A stretch of 14,654 nucleotides of DNA from Caldifarciminota bacterium (GTDB lineage Bacteria > Hydrothermota > Hydrothermia > B15-G9), in the NCBI GenBank assembly GCA_027064565.1, contig JAMOPK010000146.1, positions 1 through 14,654 on the forward strand, written 5' to 3'. The notes under the pieces were generated by a model. It was not told the DNA's origin. It saw only the letters and a list, made by a program, of their open reading frames with translations, and did not search any database. Below, piece by piece: positions 1-7,547 of the stretch; within the stretch, counting starts at the first letter, position 1, and every line of letters starts with the position of its first letter. Made by a program: the position numbers and the translations under genes.

Positions 1-1536
1 AGCGCTTTTGCGCTCATCGGGATGGCGACTTTTCTCAACCTGCTCATGCCGGTGAACATGCATGTGGCCGCTACGATCCTGACGCTTTTCTTCGTGGCGC
101 TCAACATCATCGGCACCCGTGAAGCGAGCCTGTTTCAGGTGGTGCTCGTGGCCGGACTCCTTCTGCTTCTCGGACTTTACGTCTTCATGGGGATCGGCCG
201 GGTGAGGCTTACGAACTTTGAGCCGTTTGCGTTCAACGGCCTTGCTGGGATAGTCTCGGCGGCCGGGATGGTGTTTATCGCCTTCGGCGGCCTGCTCAAA
301 GTGGCGAGCGTTGCTGAGGAGGCCCGGGATCCGGGCAGGAACATTCCGATCGGGATGTTTCTCTCCTTCGCTGTGATAACGACTTTCTACTTTCTGGTCG
401 TTTTTGTGACCGTCGGGGTGCTCGGCGATCGGCTCGCCGGCTCGATGACCCCGATCACCGACGGCGCCGCTGTTGTGATGGGCAATGTGGGGAGCGTGGC
501 GCTCAGCCTTGCGGCGGTGCTGGCTTTTGTCTCCACGGCCAACGCCGGCATCATGGCCGCAGCGAGATACCCGCTGGCGCTCAGCAGAGACGGTCTCCTG
601 CCCCCGATACTGGGCAAAATCAGCCGGTTCAACACGCCCCACGTGGCGATAACGGCCACCGGACTGCTGATCATCGCCTCCCTCATCATGCCCATCAAGC
701 CCTTCGTCAAGGCCGCATCCTCGGTGCTGATCCTGTCCTATGCCTTCGCCTGCATATCCCTTTTGATAATGAGGCTCAGCGGTTTACAGAATTACAGGCC
801 CCGTTTTCGGGCGCCGCTCTTTCCCTACCTGCAAATAGCCGGCCTTATCGGGTATCTGGCCATGCTCGTCGAAATGGGCGCTGAATCCATCGGCATAGCT
901 GCGGGCATCGCACTGGTCGGATTGATTTTCTACCTGCGCTACGGCGCCGGAAGACCCCGGGAGTTCGCTCTCCTGCACCTGATAGCACGGATAACCGACA
1001 GGCAGATAGCCACCCGCGACCTTGAGAAGGAGCTTTTTGAGATCGTCAGGGAGCGGGACAGCGTTCAGGAGGACAGGTTCGACCGGCTCGTCAAATCCTG
1101 TCGGGTGCTCGATCTCGATGGACCGGCGCACAGCTCTGAGATTTTCAGGATGGTGGCGGAAATGGAGGCCCCGGAAATGGGGATTGACCCGGCAAAGCTT
1201 GTGAAACAGTTGGAAGCGAGGGAGCGGGAGAGCAGCACGGCGATTACAGATTTCATCGCCATCCCTCACATGGTGATCGAGGGCAAAAATGTGTTCAGGA
1301 TGGTCATCGTGCGCGTTCGTAACGGGGTCTATTTCTCGGAATCCATGCCTTCGGTGAAAGCGATCTTTTTCCTGATGGGTTCGAGGGACGAGCGTCAGTT
1401 CCACCTTCAGGCGCTGGCAGCCATCGCCCAGATAGTGGATGAGCCGGACTTCGAGGAACGCTGGCTTGCTGCCCGTGATGCTGAAGGATTGCGCGATGTG
1501 TTGCTTTTGAGCAAGCGCAAGCGCTTCGGTGAATGA
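1..1536 (+). CDS. APC-family amino acid permease with C-terminal PTS EIIA type-2-like domain (5' partial)
   Basis: The frame is open from base 1, so the gene starts upstream and the first membrane helices are missing; the first ATG inside the window is at 22 (numbering below counts from it). Residues 15-305 form about eight to nine hydrophobic segments. The APC signature is seen at 92-110, with VAEEARDPGRNIP, and at 181-194, with ARYPLALSRDGLLP. A charged linker (about 310-400) leads to a C-terminal domain of the PTS EIIA type-2 / nitrogen-PTS kind: STAITDFIAIPHMVIEG, where H416 sits where the phosphorylated His of EIIA domains lies. Known for the family: APC proteins exchange or take up amino acids or polyamines at the cytoplasmic membrane. 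I infer that the EIIA-like domain senses or regulates; no phosphotransfer is proven. A long AT-rich gap separates it from the next operon. Substrate unknown. Confidence 0.85.
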   Translation, partial: SAFALIGMATFLNLLMPVNMHVAATILTLFFVALNIIGTREASLFQVVLVAGLLLLLGLYVFMGIGRVRLTNFEPFAFNGLAGIVSAAGMVFIAFGGLLKVASVAEEARDPGRNIPIGMFLSFAVITTFYFLVVFVTVGVLGDRLAGSMTPITDGAAVVMGNVGSVALSLAAVLAFVSTANAGIMAAARYPLALSRDGLLPPILGKISRFNTPHVAITATGLLIIASLIMPIKPFVKAASSVLILSYAFACISLLIMRLSGLQNYRPRFRAPLFPYLQIAGLIGYLAMLVEMGAESIGIAAGIALVGLIFYLRYGAGRPREFALLHLIARITDRQIATRDLEKELFEIVRERDSVQEDRFDRLVKSCRVLDLDGPAHSSEIFRMVAEMEAPEMGIDPAKLVKQLEARERESSTAITDFIAIPHMVIEGKNVFRMVIVRVRNGVYFSESMPSVKAIFFLMGSRDERQFHLQALAAIAQIVDEPDFEERWLAARDAEGLRDVLLLSKRKRFGE

Positions 1537-1591
1537 AATGCATTATTGCAAAGCTGTAATAAGTTACATATTTACAATGATTATGCACAGT

Positions 1592-1620
1592 TTGACAAAC
1601 AATCGCTGATATTCCAAAAT
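1592..1620 (+). promoter_or_regulatory. Candidate sigma70-type promoter for the Mbx-like operon
   Basis: TTGACA at 1592-1597 is followed after exactly 17 bases by CAAAAT at 1615-1620 (4 of 6 matches to TATAAT). It lies about 135 bases before the first gene of the operon in an AT-rich gap. A second TTGACG at 1631-1636 has no good -10 partner. The perfect -35 and ideal spacing argue for it, the weak -10 against. No terminator for the preceding permease gene is visible, so read-through is possible. Confidence 0.4.
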
Positions 1621-1712
1621 TAAGAACCATTTGACGGCAAGTGATTTTGCTCTCTGACATGGATGTTGGAGATAAATCGATGGAGATTATGGTGTTGTAG
1701 TTTCTAAATATT

Positions 1713-1730
1713 CAAATATGTCAATATTTG
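1713..1730. promoter_or_regulatory. AT-rich perfect inverted repeat before mrpE
   Basis: CAAATAT (1713-1719), GTCA, ATATTTG (1724-1730) is a perfect 7-base inverted repeat with a 4-base centre. It ends 10 bases before the AAGGAG ribosome site at 1741-1746. An alternative pairing is AAATATT (1706-1712) with AATATTT (1723-1729). A regulator-binding site or a weak leader hairpin near the ribosome site are both possible. In AT-rich DNA such repeats can also occur by chance. Confidence 0.35.
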
Positions 1731-1752
1731 TGAAAAAAACAAGGAGCGGATT

Positions 1753-2253
1753 ATGGGCAGTCGCCTGAGCAAATTTCTTTACACTGCTATCGTAATGTTT
1801 GTGCTCTGGCTGCTCCTGACATCGACTTTCAACAGTCAGGAGGTGATTGCCGGAGCCATCATATCCGTCCTGGTGGCAGCATTTACGCATGAGAGATTCA
1901 CCAGAAAGGGGCTGGCGAATCTGCATCCCAAACGCGTGGTATGCATGGTGCTGTATTTCTTCTACTTCTTCTGGCAGATGGTTAAGGCCAACATCGACGT
2001 GGCATGGCGTGTGATCCATCCCAAGATGCCAATCAACCCCGGCATCGTCCACGTCAAGACCACGATGAAATCGGACTTCGGCAAGTTGATGGTGGCCAAC
2101 TCCATCACCCTCACACCCGGCACGTTGACGCTTGAGGTCCTCGGCGATGACATGCTCATCCACTGGATCGATGTGAAAGCGACGGACGTGGAGACGGCAT
2201 CAAAGATGATACCGGGCGTCTTTGAAAAGTGCCTCAAGGAGTTCCTCGAATGA
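1753..2253 (+). CDS. mrpE: Mrp/Mnh-type cation:proton antiporter subunit E (MbxA-like)
   Basis: First gene of the thirteen-gene operon, 166 residues, the usual size for MrpE/MnhE. Two or three hydrophobic segments lie at about 8-45 and 62-85. The soluble part has the family block PINPGIVHVKTT (about 96-107) followed by NSITLTPGTLTLEV (about 116-129). The start is well set by AAGGAG at 1741-1746, six bases before ATG. In Mrp antiporters this small membrane subunit belongs to the E-F-G module, and the same E-F-G trio opens the archaeal mbh and mbx operons (there called A, B, C). Here it should be part of the ion-translocating arm of the membrane-bound oxidoreductase encoded downstream. Its stop codon overlaps the next start as ATGA, implying translational coupling. 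Confidence 0.9.
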   Translation: MGSRLSKFLYTAIVMFVLWLLLTSTFNSQEVIAGAIISVLVAAFTHERFTRKGLANLHPKRVVCMVLYFFYFFWQMVKANIDVAWRVIHPKMPINPGIVHVKTTMKSDFGKLMVANSITLTPGTLTLEVLGDDMLIHWIDVKATDVETASKMIPGVFEKCLKEFLE

Positions 2254-2501
2254 ACTGGATAATCGTCATAACCCTGATAGGTCTTGGAACCGTCCTCACG
2301 ATTTTGAGGATGGCAATGGGTCCCACTCCGGCTGACAGGGCGGTTGCCGTGGACTCGATGACAACCATCACGACGGCTTTGCTTGTTCTCCTCGGCCTGT
2401 TCATGAAGCGCTACATCTACCTTGACATCTCGCTCGTCTATGCGGCACTCGCGTTCATAGCGACGCTCGCCATAGCCAGATACCTTGAGGGAGGTGTGTG
2501 A
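2250..2501 (+). CDS. mrpF: Mrp-type antiporter subunit F (MbxB-like)
   Basis: A small membrane protein of 83 residues with three predicted helices (about 3-22, 38-55, 58-78). The family pattern RMAMGPTPADRAVAVDSMTT (20-39) matches MrpF/MnhF, where the Arg and Asp of the DR...D block are conserved. I start it at ATG 2250, which overlaps the preceding stop as ATGA and follows an AAGGAG sequence at 2237-2242. An upstream in-frame GTG at 2229 would add seven residues but has no ribosome site. In the Mrp/Mbh/Mbx family this subunit packs with E and G in the ion-translocating membrane module. The next gene again overlaps its stop codon. Confidence 0.9.
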   Translation: MNWIIVITLIGLGTVLTILRMAMGPTPADRAVAVDSMTTITTALLVLLGLFMKRYIYLDISLVYAALAFIATLAIARYLEGGV

Positions 2502-2845
2502 TGCTGGCGATCATCGGATGGATAATGATTTACATCGGTGCGATATTCCTTTTCTTAGGCGCCCTTGGGATTTTCCGATTCCCCGACGTTTACAACAGGT
2601 TGCAGGCAGGGACAAAGTGCACGACGTTGGGCGCTTTTTCCACCATCGTCGGCGTCGGATTGGTGAATCCACCCTGGCTGCCGAAAACCCTGCTCATCGC
2701 ATTTTTCATCCTGCTCACGAACCCGATTTCCTCGCACGCATTGGGAAGGGCGAGCTACAAATCCGGCGTCAAGCTCTGGGAAGGCAGTGTAGTGGACAAG
2801 TGCAAAGATTTCGAGGAGTGCCATAAAAAAGAGGAGGAAGAGTGA
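2501..2845 (+). CDS. mrpG: Mrp-type antiporter subunit G (MbxC-like)
   Basis: 114 residues with three hydrophobic segments, and the PhaG/MnhG/YufB family blocks GALGIFRFPDVYNRLQAGTK (20-39) and TNPISSHALGRASY (73-86). The usual His of the RLHA motif is Gln here. The tail from about 98 on is highly charged, ending in several Glu, and contains two Cys. ATG 2501 is chosen because GGGAGG at 2489-2494 is six bases upstream; GTG at 2498 would add one residue. It overlaps mrpF by one base. Role by family: third member of the E-F-G membrane module that couples electron transfer to Na+/H+ movement. Confidence 0.9.
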   Translation: MLAIIGWIMIYIGAIFLFLGALGIFRFPDVYNRLQAGTKCTTLGAFSTIVGVGLVNPPWLPKTLLIAFFILLTNPISSHALGRASYKSGVKLWEGSVVDKCKDFEECHKKEEEE

Positions 2846-2846
2846 G

Positions 2847-3101
2847 ATGGCTCCCTTCGTCCTGTATCTCTCGTTAGCACTGGCGATCTTGATGATAGTT
2901 GGTGCCATCGTCGTGGTGGTGACAAAGGACCTGCTTGTGGCGGTCATCGCCTCGGCGGTCGTTGACCTCGTGCTGGCGATCCTGTTCTACATCCTTCAGG
3001 CGCCTGACGTTGCTATCACTCAGGCTGCTATCGGCGCTGGCCTGACGACAGCGATATTCGTGGTGGTGCTCCGCAAGACAGAGAGGTTTGAAGATGATTA
3101 G
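2847..3101 (+). CDS. mbxD: DUF4040 / MbhD-like membrane subunit (MrpA C-terminal piece, MbxD-like)
   Basis: 84 residues, almost all hydrophobic, with three helices. The block ILQAPDVAITQAAIGAGLTT (about 49-68) is the family signature of the short protein that corresponds to part of the C-terminal extension of MrpA and to NuoJ of complex I. In Mrp antiporters this piece is fused to MrpA; in Mbh and Mbx operons it stands alone as subunit D, as here. ATG 2847 lies one base after the mrpG stop, with GAGGAGG at 2831-2837 upstream. The gene overlaps the next one by eight bases. No catalytic role is expected; it helps form the membrane arm next to the NuoH-like subunit. Confidence 0.85.
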   Translation: MAPFVLYLSLALAILMIVGAIVVVVTKDLLVAVIASAVVDLVLAILFYILQAPDVAITQAAIGAGLTTAIFVVVLRKTERFEDD

Positions 3102-3804
3102 AAGACTTTTTGTCCTCGTTCTGCTGATAATCATCGGGTATTTCCTCGGCACCGCAATGGCATCGATCCCGTTTGGTGCCGAGAAGGTTGACGTGGGGCC
3201 TTACAGGAGCGTTGGCAATTACTATGTGGACAACACAGTTCAGGAGACCGGCGGCGTCAACGCCGTGACCTCCATCGTGGTGCTCTACAGGGGATTTGAT
3301 ACCCTCGGTGAGGTGACGGTCCTGTTCCTTGCCGCCACGGGCCTCGCCGCAATCCTCGCCCTTACCCGTGAGCGCAGAAAGCTCAAGAAGGAGAAACCAT
3401 CGCTCATCATGCGCGTCGGCACGGATTACCTGTTCCCAGCAGCTATTGTGCTCGGTTCCTACGTCTTCCTTCACGGACACCTGACACCGGGCGGCGGTTT
3501 CCCCGGCGGCGTCATCATCGCTTCCGGGTTCCTTATGCTTTTCCTCGCACAGTGGCGTTACAAGGTTGACGAACTTGGCCTGAAGATCATCGAATCCCTT
3601 GCTGGAATGACTTACGTGACGATAGGGCTGATCGGGCTATTCAAGCTGGGGACGTTCCTTGGCAATTTCCTCGGCAAAGGCACACCCGGTGCGCTCCTGT
3701 CTGCTGGTATCATCCCTGTCATTTACATTGTCATCGGCATCAAGGTCGGCTCTGAGATGACCGGCCTGCTCCAAAACCTCAGGGAGACGACAGAAAATGA
3801 GTGA
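3094..3804 (+). CDS. mrpB: Fused MbhE-like and MrpB (MbxF-like) membrane subunit
   Basis: 236 residues in two parts. Residues 1-92 resemble MbhE, the last piece of MrpA: a signal-anchor-like helix (4-22), an exposed stretch with YYVDNTVQETGGVNAVTSIV (43-62), then GFDTLGEVTVLFLAATG. A charged linker RERRKLKKEK (92-101) joins it to an MrpB/MnhB domain (about 104-230) with FLHGHLTPGGGFPGGVI (125-141), the family hallmark, and four helices. Mrp and Mbh systems usually encode these parts separately, with the first as part of MrpA or as MbhE. ATG 3094 has GAGAGG at 3081-3086 seven bases upstream; an upstream TTG at 3088 is less likely. Overlaps both neighbours by eight bases. Role: structural and ion-path component of the membrane arm. 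Confidence 0.87.
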   Translation: MIRRLFVLVLLIIIGYFLGTAMASIPFGAEKVDVGPYRSVGNYYVDNTVQETGGVNAVTSIVVLYRGFDTLGEVTVLFLAATGLAAILALTRERRKLKKEKPSLIMRVGTDYLFPAAIVLGSYVFLHGHLTPGGGFPGGVIIASGFLMLFLAQWRYKVDELGLKIIESLAGMTYVTIGLIGLFKLGTFLGNFLGKGTPGALLSAGIIPVIYIVIGIKVGSEMTGLLQNLRETTENE

Positions 3805-4195
3805 AGCAATTAAAACCTTCTTTTCGCCATCAGTTCTCGGGCCGGAAATCTTTTATGGGTCATCGGTGGCCCTTTTCCTGATAGGGCTTTACATGGTCCT
3901 GGTGAAGAAAAACCTTGTGAAGATAGCCATAGGCCTGACTTTCATCGAATCCGGCGTCAACCTGTTCCTGATCTCGATCGGCTATGTGTGGGGCAAGACC
4001 GCTCCGATACTGAATAAAACGCTGATGATGGGAACGCCTTCGAAGGAAGTTGTTGACCCTGTGCCTCAGGCGCTTGTGCTGACAGCCATCGTGATCGGCG
4101 TGGCGGTTACCGCAATGGCCCTCTCCATCGTGATAGTCATCCATGACAAATATGGAACACTTAACATCTCGAAAATAAAGGAGTTAAAGTGGTGA
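3797..4195 (+). CDS. mrpC: MrpC / NuoK-like membrane subunit (MbxG-like)
   Basis: 132 residues with three helices (about 20-36, 39-60, 90-114), the layout of MrpC and NuoK. GLTFIESGVNLFLISIGYVW (46-65) carries the conserved membrane Glu (E51), and VDPVPQALVLTAIVIGVAVT (86-105) is the strongly conserved third-helix block. The loop between helices two and three (about 66-85) is typical for MrpC. ATG 3797 overlaps the previous gene by eight bases, and the gene overlaps the following one by seven. In complex I and Mrp the buried glutamate takes part in the proton path between antiporter-like subunits; that function is inferred here from the family. Confidence 0.92.
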   Translation: MSEAIKTFFSPSVLGPEIFYGSSVALFLIGLYMVLVKKNLVKIAIGLTFIESGVNLFLISIGYVWGKTAPILNKTLMMGTPSKEVVDPVPQALVLTAIVIGVAVTAMALSIVIVIHDKYGTLNISKIKELKW

Positions 4196-5691
4196 GCCCG
4201 ATACTTCTTATAGCAATTCCGTTATTTATGGCATTTTCTGTGCCCATCTGGGGCCTTATCTCGAAAAAACTGCCCAAGTTGGTGCCGTTCTTTACCTTTG
4301 CGATTACCACAGCGATCCTTGTCTCCCTCCTTCCGACACTTTTCAGCGGTCAACAGGGGTTCAATCTGACATCGGTCACGATAGCCGGGATCAAGCCGCC
4401 CTACGGCATAAACCTGACGTTCGGCCCTGCCAGCGCCTTCTTCGCCCTCATCATTCAGCTCGTGGCTCTTGCCGCGTCGCTTTATCTTTTTGAATACGAG
4501 CCTCCTGAGCCGGCAGAAAAATTCTATATGCTGTTTATCCTTGTTGTTCTCGGTGCAACCGGAATGGTGCTGACCGGCGATATCTTCAACATGTTCGTGT
4601 TCCTTGAGATCACCAGCATCTCGTCCTATGCCCTCACCGCCATCAACAAGACCGGACACTCGGCAGAGGCCGGGTTCAAATACCTGCTGCTTGGCTCACT
4701 CGGCTCCACCCTGTTCCTGTTAGGCATTGCGCTGCTCTACGGCTCCCTGAGAACCCTCAACATGGCTCAGCTTTCGCTCTACATCCATCAGGGGCATCTG
4801 GATCCAAAGGTTCTGATGGCGGTTGTAGTGTTGTTCATCGTCGGGCTGGGCGTTGAAGCCGAGCTGTTGCCGCTCAACGGCTGGGTCCCTGACGCCTACG
4901 AGGCTGCGCCGATACCGGTGGTCTCAATCCTGTCGGGTGTCGTGGCCAAGGCCGGACTCTACGCCCTTGCAAGGGTGCTTTACACCATCATCGGAATCGA
5001 AACCGGCGTCCTGAATCTCCTTTTGATCTTCGGGATACTGACCCTGCTTTCTGGTGAGCTTTCGGCTCTGAGGCAGAAAGACATCCGCCGACTGCTGGCT
5101 TACTCGTCCATCGGCCAGATGGGGTTGATAATCCTTGCACTGGGAGGCGGAAATTCGCCGATGGCAATGGTCGGCGGCCTGTTCCAGGCATTCAACCACG
5201 CCATTGCTAAGGGCCTGATGTTCCTTGCTCTCGGCATTATGGCGGCCGGGTTCAACAAATGGGACATGGAATCGCTTGCTGGCGTTGGCAAAGCCAAGCC
5301 ATATACGACGTTCCTGTTCACCATCGGACTCCTTTCGACACTCGGATTGCCGCTGTTCTCAGGGTTCTGGAGCAAATTCCTGATTATTTTCGGACTTGTC
5401 CATTCTGGACAAGTGGTGTATGCCGCTCTTGCGCTTATCGGATCGGTGATAGAGGTGGTCTATTTTGCCAGATTGCTCGGCTATCTCTACGGCAAAGACC
5501 CGTCCGAGGAGCTTTTGAACTCGACCCTTGAGAGCAAAAAAGGCTTTGCACTGCTTGGCATGACTTTCCTTGCTGCATTTGTCATCCTGATCGGTGTCTA
5601 TCCGGATTTCATAACGAATTTCATTCTCGGAGGCACTGCTGAGCTTGTCTATAAGTCATTTTACATAAGCTCCATACTCGGAGGTATTTGA
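4189..5691 (+). CDS. mrpD: MrpD/NuoM/NuoN-like antiporter subunit (MbxH-like)
   Basis: 500 residues and about 14 helices, the length usual for MrpD. Family blocks include GDIFNMFVFLEITSISSYAL (130-149), with the key helix-5 glutamate E140, RQKDIRRLLAYSSIGQMGLI (295-314) and FQAFNHAIAKGLMFL (332-346). K164 and K254 are also at usual conserved places. Oddly, the block that normally reads VKAALFPLH is GVEAELLPLNGWVPDAYEAA (221-240): the helix-7 lysine thought to pump protons is Glu223, and the His is Asn. GTG start at 4189, or the adjacent GTG 4192; AAGGAG at 4178-4183 fits both. It should form one of two antiporter-like channels of the complex, with H+ or Na+ as ion; which ion cannot be told from sequence. 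Confidence 0.93.
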   Translation: MVSPILLIAIPLFMAFSVPIWGLISKKLPKLVPFFTFAITTAILVSLLPTLFSGQQGFNLTSVTIAGIKPPYGINLTFGPASAFFALIIQLVALAASLYLFEYEPPEPAEKFYMLFILVVLGATGMVLTGDIFNMFVFLEITSISSYALTAINKTGHSAEAGFKYLLLGSLGSTLFLLGIALLYGSLRTLNMAQLSLYIHQGHLDPKVLMAVVVLFIVGLGVEAELLPLNGWVPDAYEAAPIPVVSILSGVVAKAGLYALARVLYTIIGIETGVLNLLLIFGILTLLSGELSALRQKDIRRLLAYSSIGQMGLIILALGGGNSPMAMVGGLFQAFNHAIAKGLMFLALGIMAAGFNKWDMESLAGVGKAKPYTTFLFTIGLLSTLGLPLFSGFWSKFLIIFGLVHSGQVVYAALALIGSVIEVVYFARLLGYLYGKDPSEELLNSTLESKKGFALLGMTFLAAFVILIGVYPDFITNFILGGTAELVYKSFYISSILGGI

Positions 5692-7547
5692 TGATGAAAC
5701 TGCTTTATTTCATCGGTTGCTTCTCCGGTGGCGCATTACTTGCCTTTTTGCTTGGGTCGTTTAGCCCCCTGCTTAAGAAGTTCATCACCTTCCTGGCAGT
5801 GATTCTGGGGGCCGTACTTTTTGCAACTATGGGAACATCCACTTACCAGTTATCTCTGCTGTTTGGGAATCAGGTAATTTTCGGCATTGACACGCTGACG
5901 CAATTCATGGTCTGGATGACTCTCGGCATAGCATTCATTGTCTCCCTTGTGCTCTGGTCACACAGCGAGTTATCACCGACGTTTTTCGCCCTTTTCCTGC
6001 TCAACGTGCTCGGAACAGTGCTGATTTTCATGAGTCGGGACATCGTTTCCTTTTTCTTCTCGTGGGAACTGATGAGCTGGACGGCGTTCGGCATGATCCT
6101 GTCCGATGGCTGGGAGAAAAAACGCAGCGCTGCGGTTAAATACTTCATGTGGTCCGCAGCTGGAGCTTACATGGTGCTTATCGGGTTCTCAATACTGTTT
6201 GCCGCAACTTCCGCTATCCGATTCGAGAACATAGTTATGTCCGTAGGCCGTGTCTCGCATGGCTGGCTGATAACCGCCATCGCCTTCCTCGTTGCGGGAT
6301 TCGGGGTCAAAGCGGCGATGATGCCGTTCCATGTCTGGGCACCGGATGCCTATTCCGAATCCCCGCATCCGTTCACCGGATTCTTCTCAGGTATACTGTC
6401 AAAGACCGGCGTCTATGGGATTTTCATCGCATTTTTCTACCTTGCTGCAAGGCTTGAGGCGGTTCCCATGCTCAGGGTGCACGGGACATCGATCTTCGGT
6501 TACATAATGGTCTGGATCGGTGCGATAACCGCTTTCGGCGCTTCCCTGATAGCTGTCCATCAGGAATACGGCAAGAAACTGCTTGCGTGGTCGAGCGTCA
6601 GCCAGTTGGGCTACATCATTTTTGCTTTCGGAATAGCTGATAGCCTCGGAATGACCGGCGCCCTGTCACATGCCCTCGCACACGCGCTGTTCAAAGCGCT
6701 CCTGTTTACCATTCTCGCTGGAGTGATCATGCGCACGGGCACCGACCACATGGCCTCGCTCGGCGGGCTCATCAAGAGGATGCCGCTTTCCTTCATCTTC
6801 GCTGTTGTCGGCGGTCTTGCACTGGCCGGAATCCCCATGACTATCGGCTTTACCTCCAAATGGATCATCTACGAGGCGGGCATAAACGGGGGCTATATCT
6901 TCCCAACAACGCTCATTTTTGCCGCATCCACCGCTGCGTTCCTTTACTACTACCGCTTCGTTTACAGCATCTTCCTCGGGCCTCTCCATGAGGAGCATCA
7001 GAACGTCAAAGAGGTGCCGGCCACCTACTGGATTTCCTACATCCTGCTTGCCATTCCCATCTTCTACTTCGGACTCTATCCGGGCAAACTTGTCGGGATC
7101 ATATCCACCATCCTTCAGAGCTACAACCTGCCGGCGCTGACGACCTACACGGCGACCTCCGTGACGACACCGCTTGGCACTTTCAATGGGATGGTTGTCG
7201 GACTCGGGTTCGGTGCCGCCCTTATCGTTGGCCTTATTGTCTATTTCATAGGTGGCAGGGTGAGGAAGGCAGCTTCTCAGACGGACAAATACCTTGCCGG
7301 TGAGGTCGTGACCAACGAGTTCGAGCTCCACTATTCCGTCGATTTTTACAGGTTCCTTGAACGCAAACTCAGCTGGCTTTTGAAGATAAGCGCTCAGAAA
7401 TTCTACGAGTTCATCGGTGAGCTTATCAGATTTGTGGCCGATATCAACCGCAAGATGTTCTTTTGCGGCAATGGTCAGGCTTACCTTTACTACATGACAA
7501 TCGTGCTGACTATTCTCATCCTTTCAATCTGGAGGATTAAACCATGA
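5691..7547 (+). CDS. mbxH': Second antiporter-like subunit, NuoL/MrpA/MrpD family (MbxH'-like)
   Basis: 618 residues. The core (about 60-470) is a complete antiporter-like domain with conserved charges: E126 in FFFSWELMSW (121-130), K150, and K207 in FGVKAAMMPFHVWAPDAYSE (204-223), so unlike the subunit before it this one keeps the pumping lysine and its His. K238 in LSKTGVYG is also present. The C-terminal 150 residues add a helix (about 500-520), a charged amphipathic stretch (about 521-590) and a last helix (about 596-614), which recalls the lateral-helix tail of NuoL; this comparison is my inference. Start ATG 5691 follows GGAGG at 5680-5684. A second antiporter subunit (H') is the feature that separates Mbx/Mbs from Mbh, which has one. 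Overlaps both neighbours. Confidence 0.9.
   Translation: MMKLLYFIGCFSGGALLAFLLGSFSPLLKKFITFLAVILGAVLFATMGTSTYQLSLLFGNQVIFGIDTLTQFMVWMTLGIAFIVSLVLWSHSELSPTFFALFLLNVLGTVLIFMSRDIVSFFFSWELMSWTAFGMILSDGWEKKRSAAVKYFMWSAAGAYMVLIGFSILFAATSAIRFENIVMSVGRVSHGWLITAIAFLVAGFGVKAAMMPFHVWAPDAYSESPHPFTGFFSGILSKTGVYGIFIAFFYLAARLEAVPMLRVHGTSIFGYIMVWIGAITAFGASLIAVHQEYGKKLLAWSSVSQLGYIIFAFGIADSLGMTGALSHALAHALFKALLFTILAGVIMRTGTDHMASLGGLIKRMPLSFIFAVVGGLALAGIPMTIGFTSKWIIYEAGINGGYIFPTTLIFAASTAAFLYYYRFVYSIFLGPLHEEHQNVKEVPATYWISYILLAIPIFYFGLYPGKLVGIISTILQSYNLPALTTYTATSVTTPLGTFNGMVVGLGFGAALIVGLIVYFIGGRVRKAASQTDKYLAGEVVTNEFELHYSVDFYRFLERKLSWLLKISAQKFYEFIGELIRFVADINRKMFFCGNGQAYLYYMTIVLTILILSIWRIKP

Noticed and set aside
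784..1404. Minus-strand frame of 206 codons opposite the permease
   Set aside because: Opposite a real coding region with APC and EIIA motifs; no support of its own.
6666..7331. Minus-strand frame of 221 codons opposite the second antiporter subunit
   Set aside because: Antisense shadow; hydrophilic, Asp/Glu/Gly/His-rich composition is what the reverse of membrane-protein codons gives.
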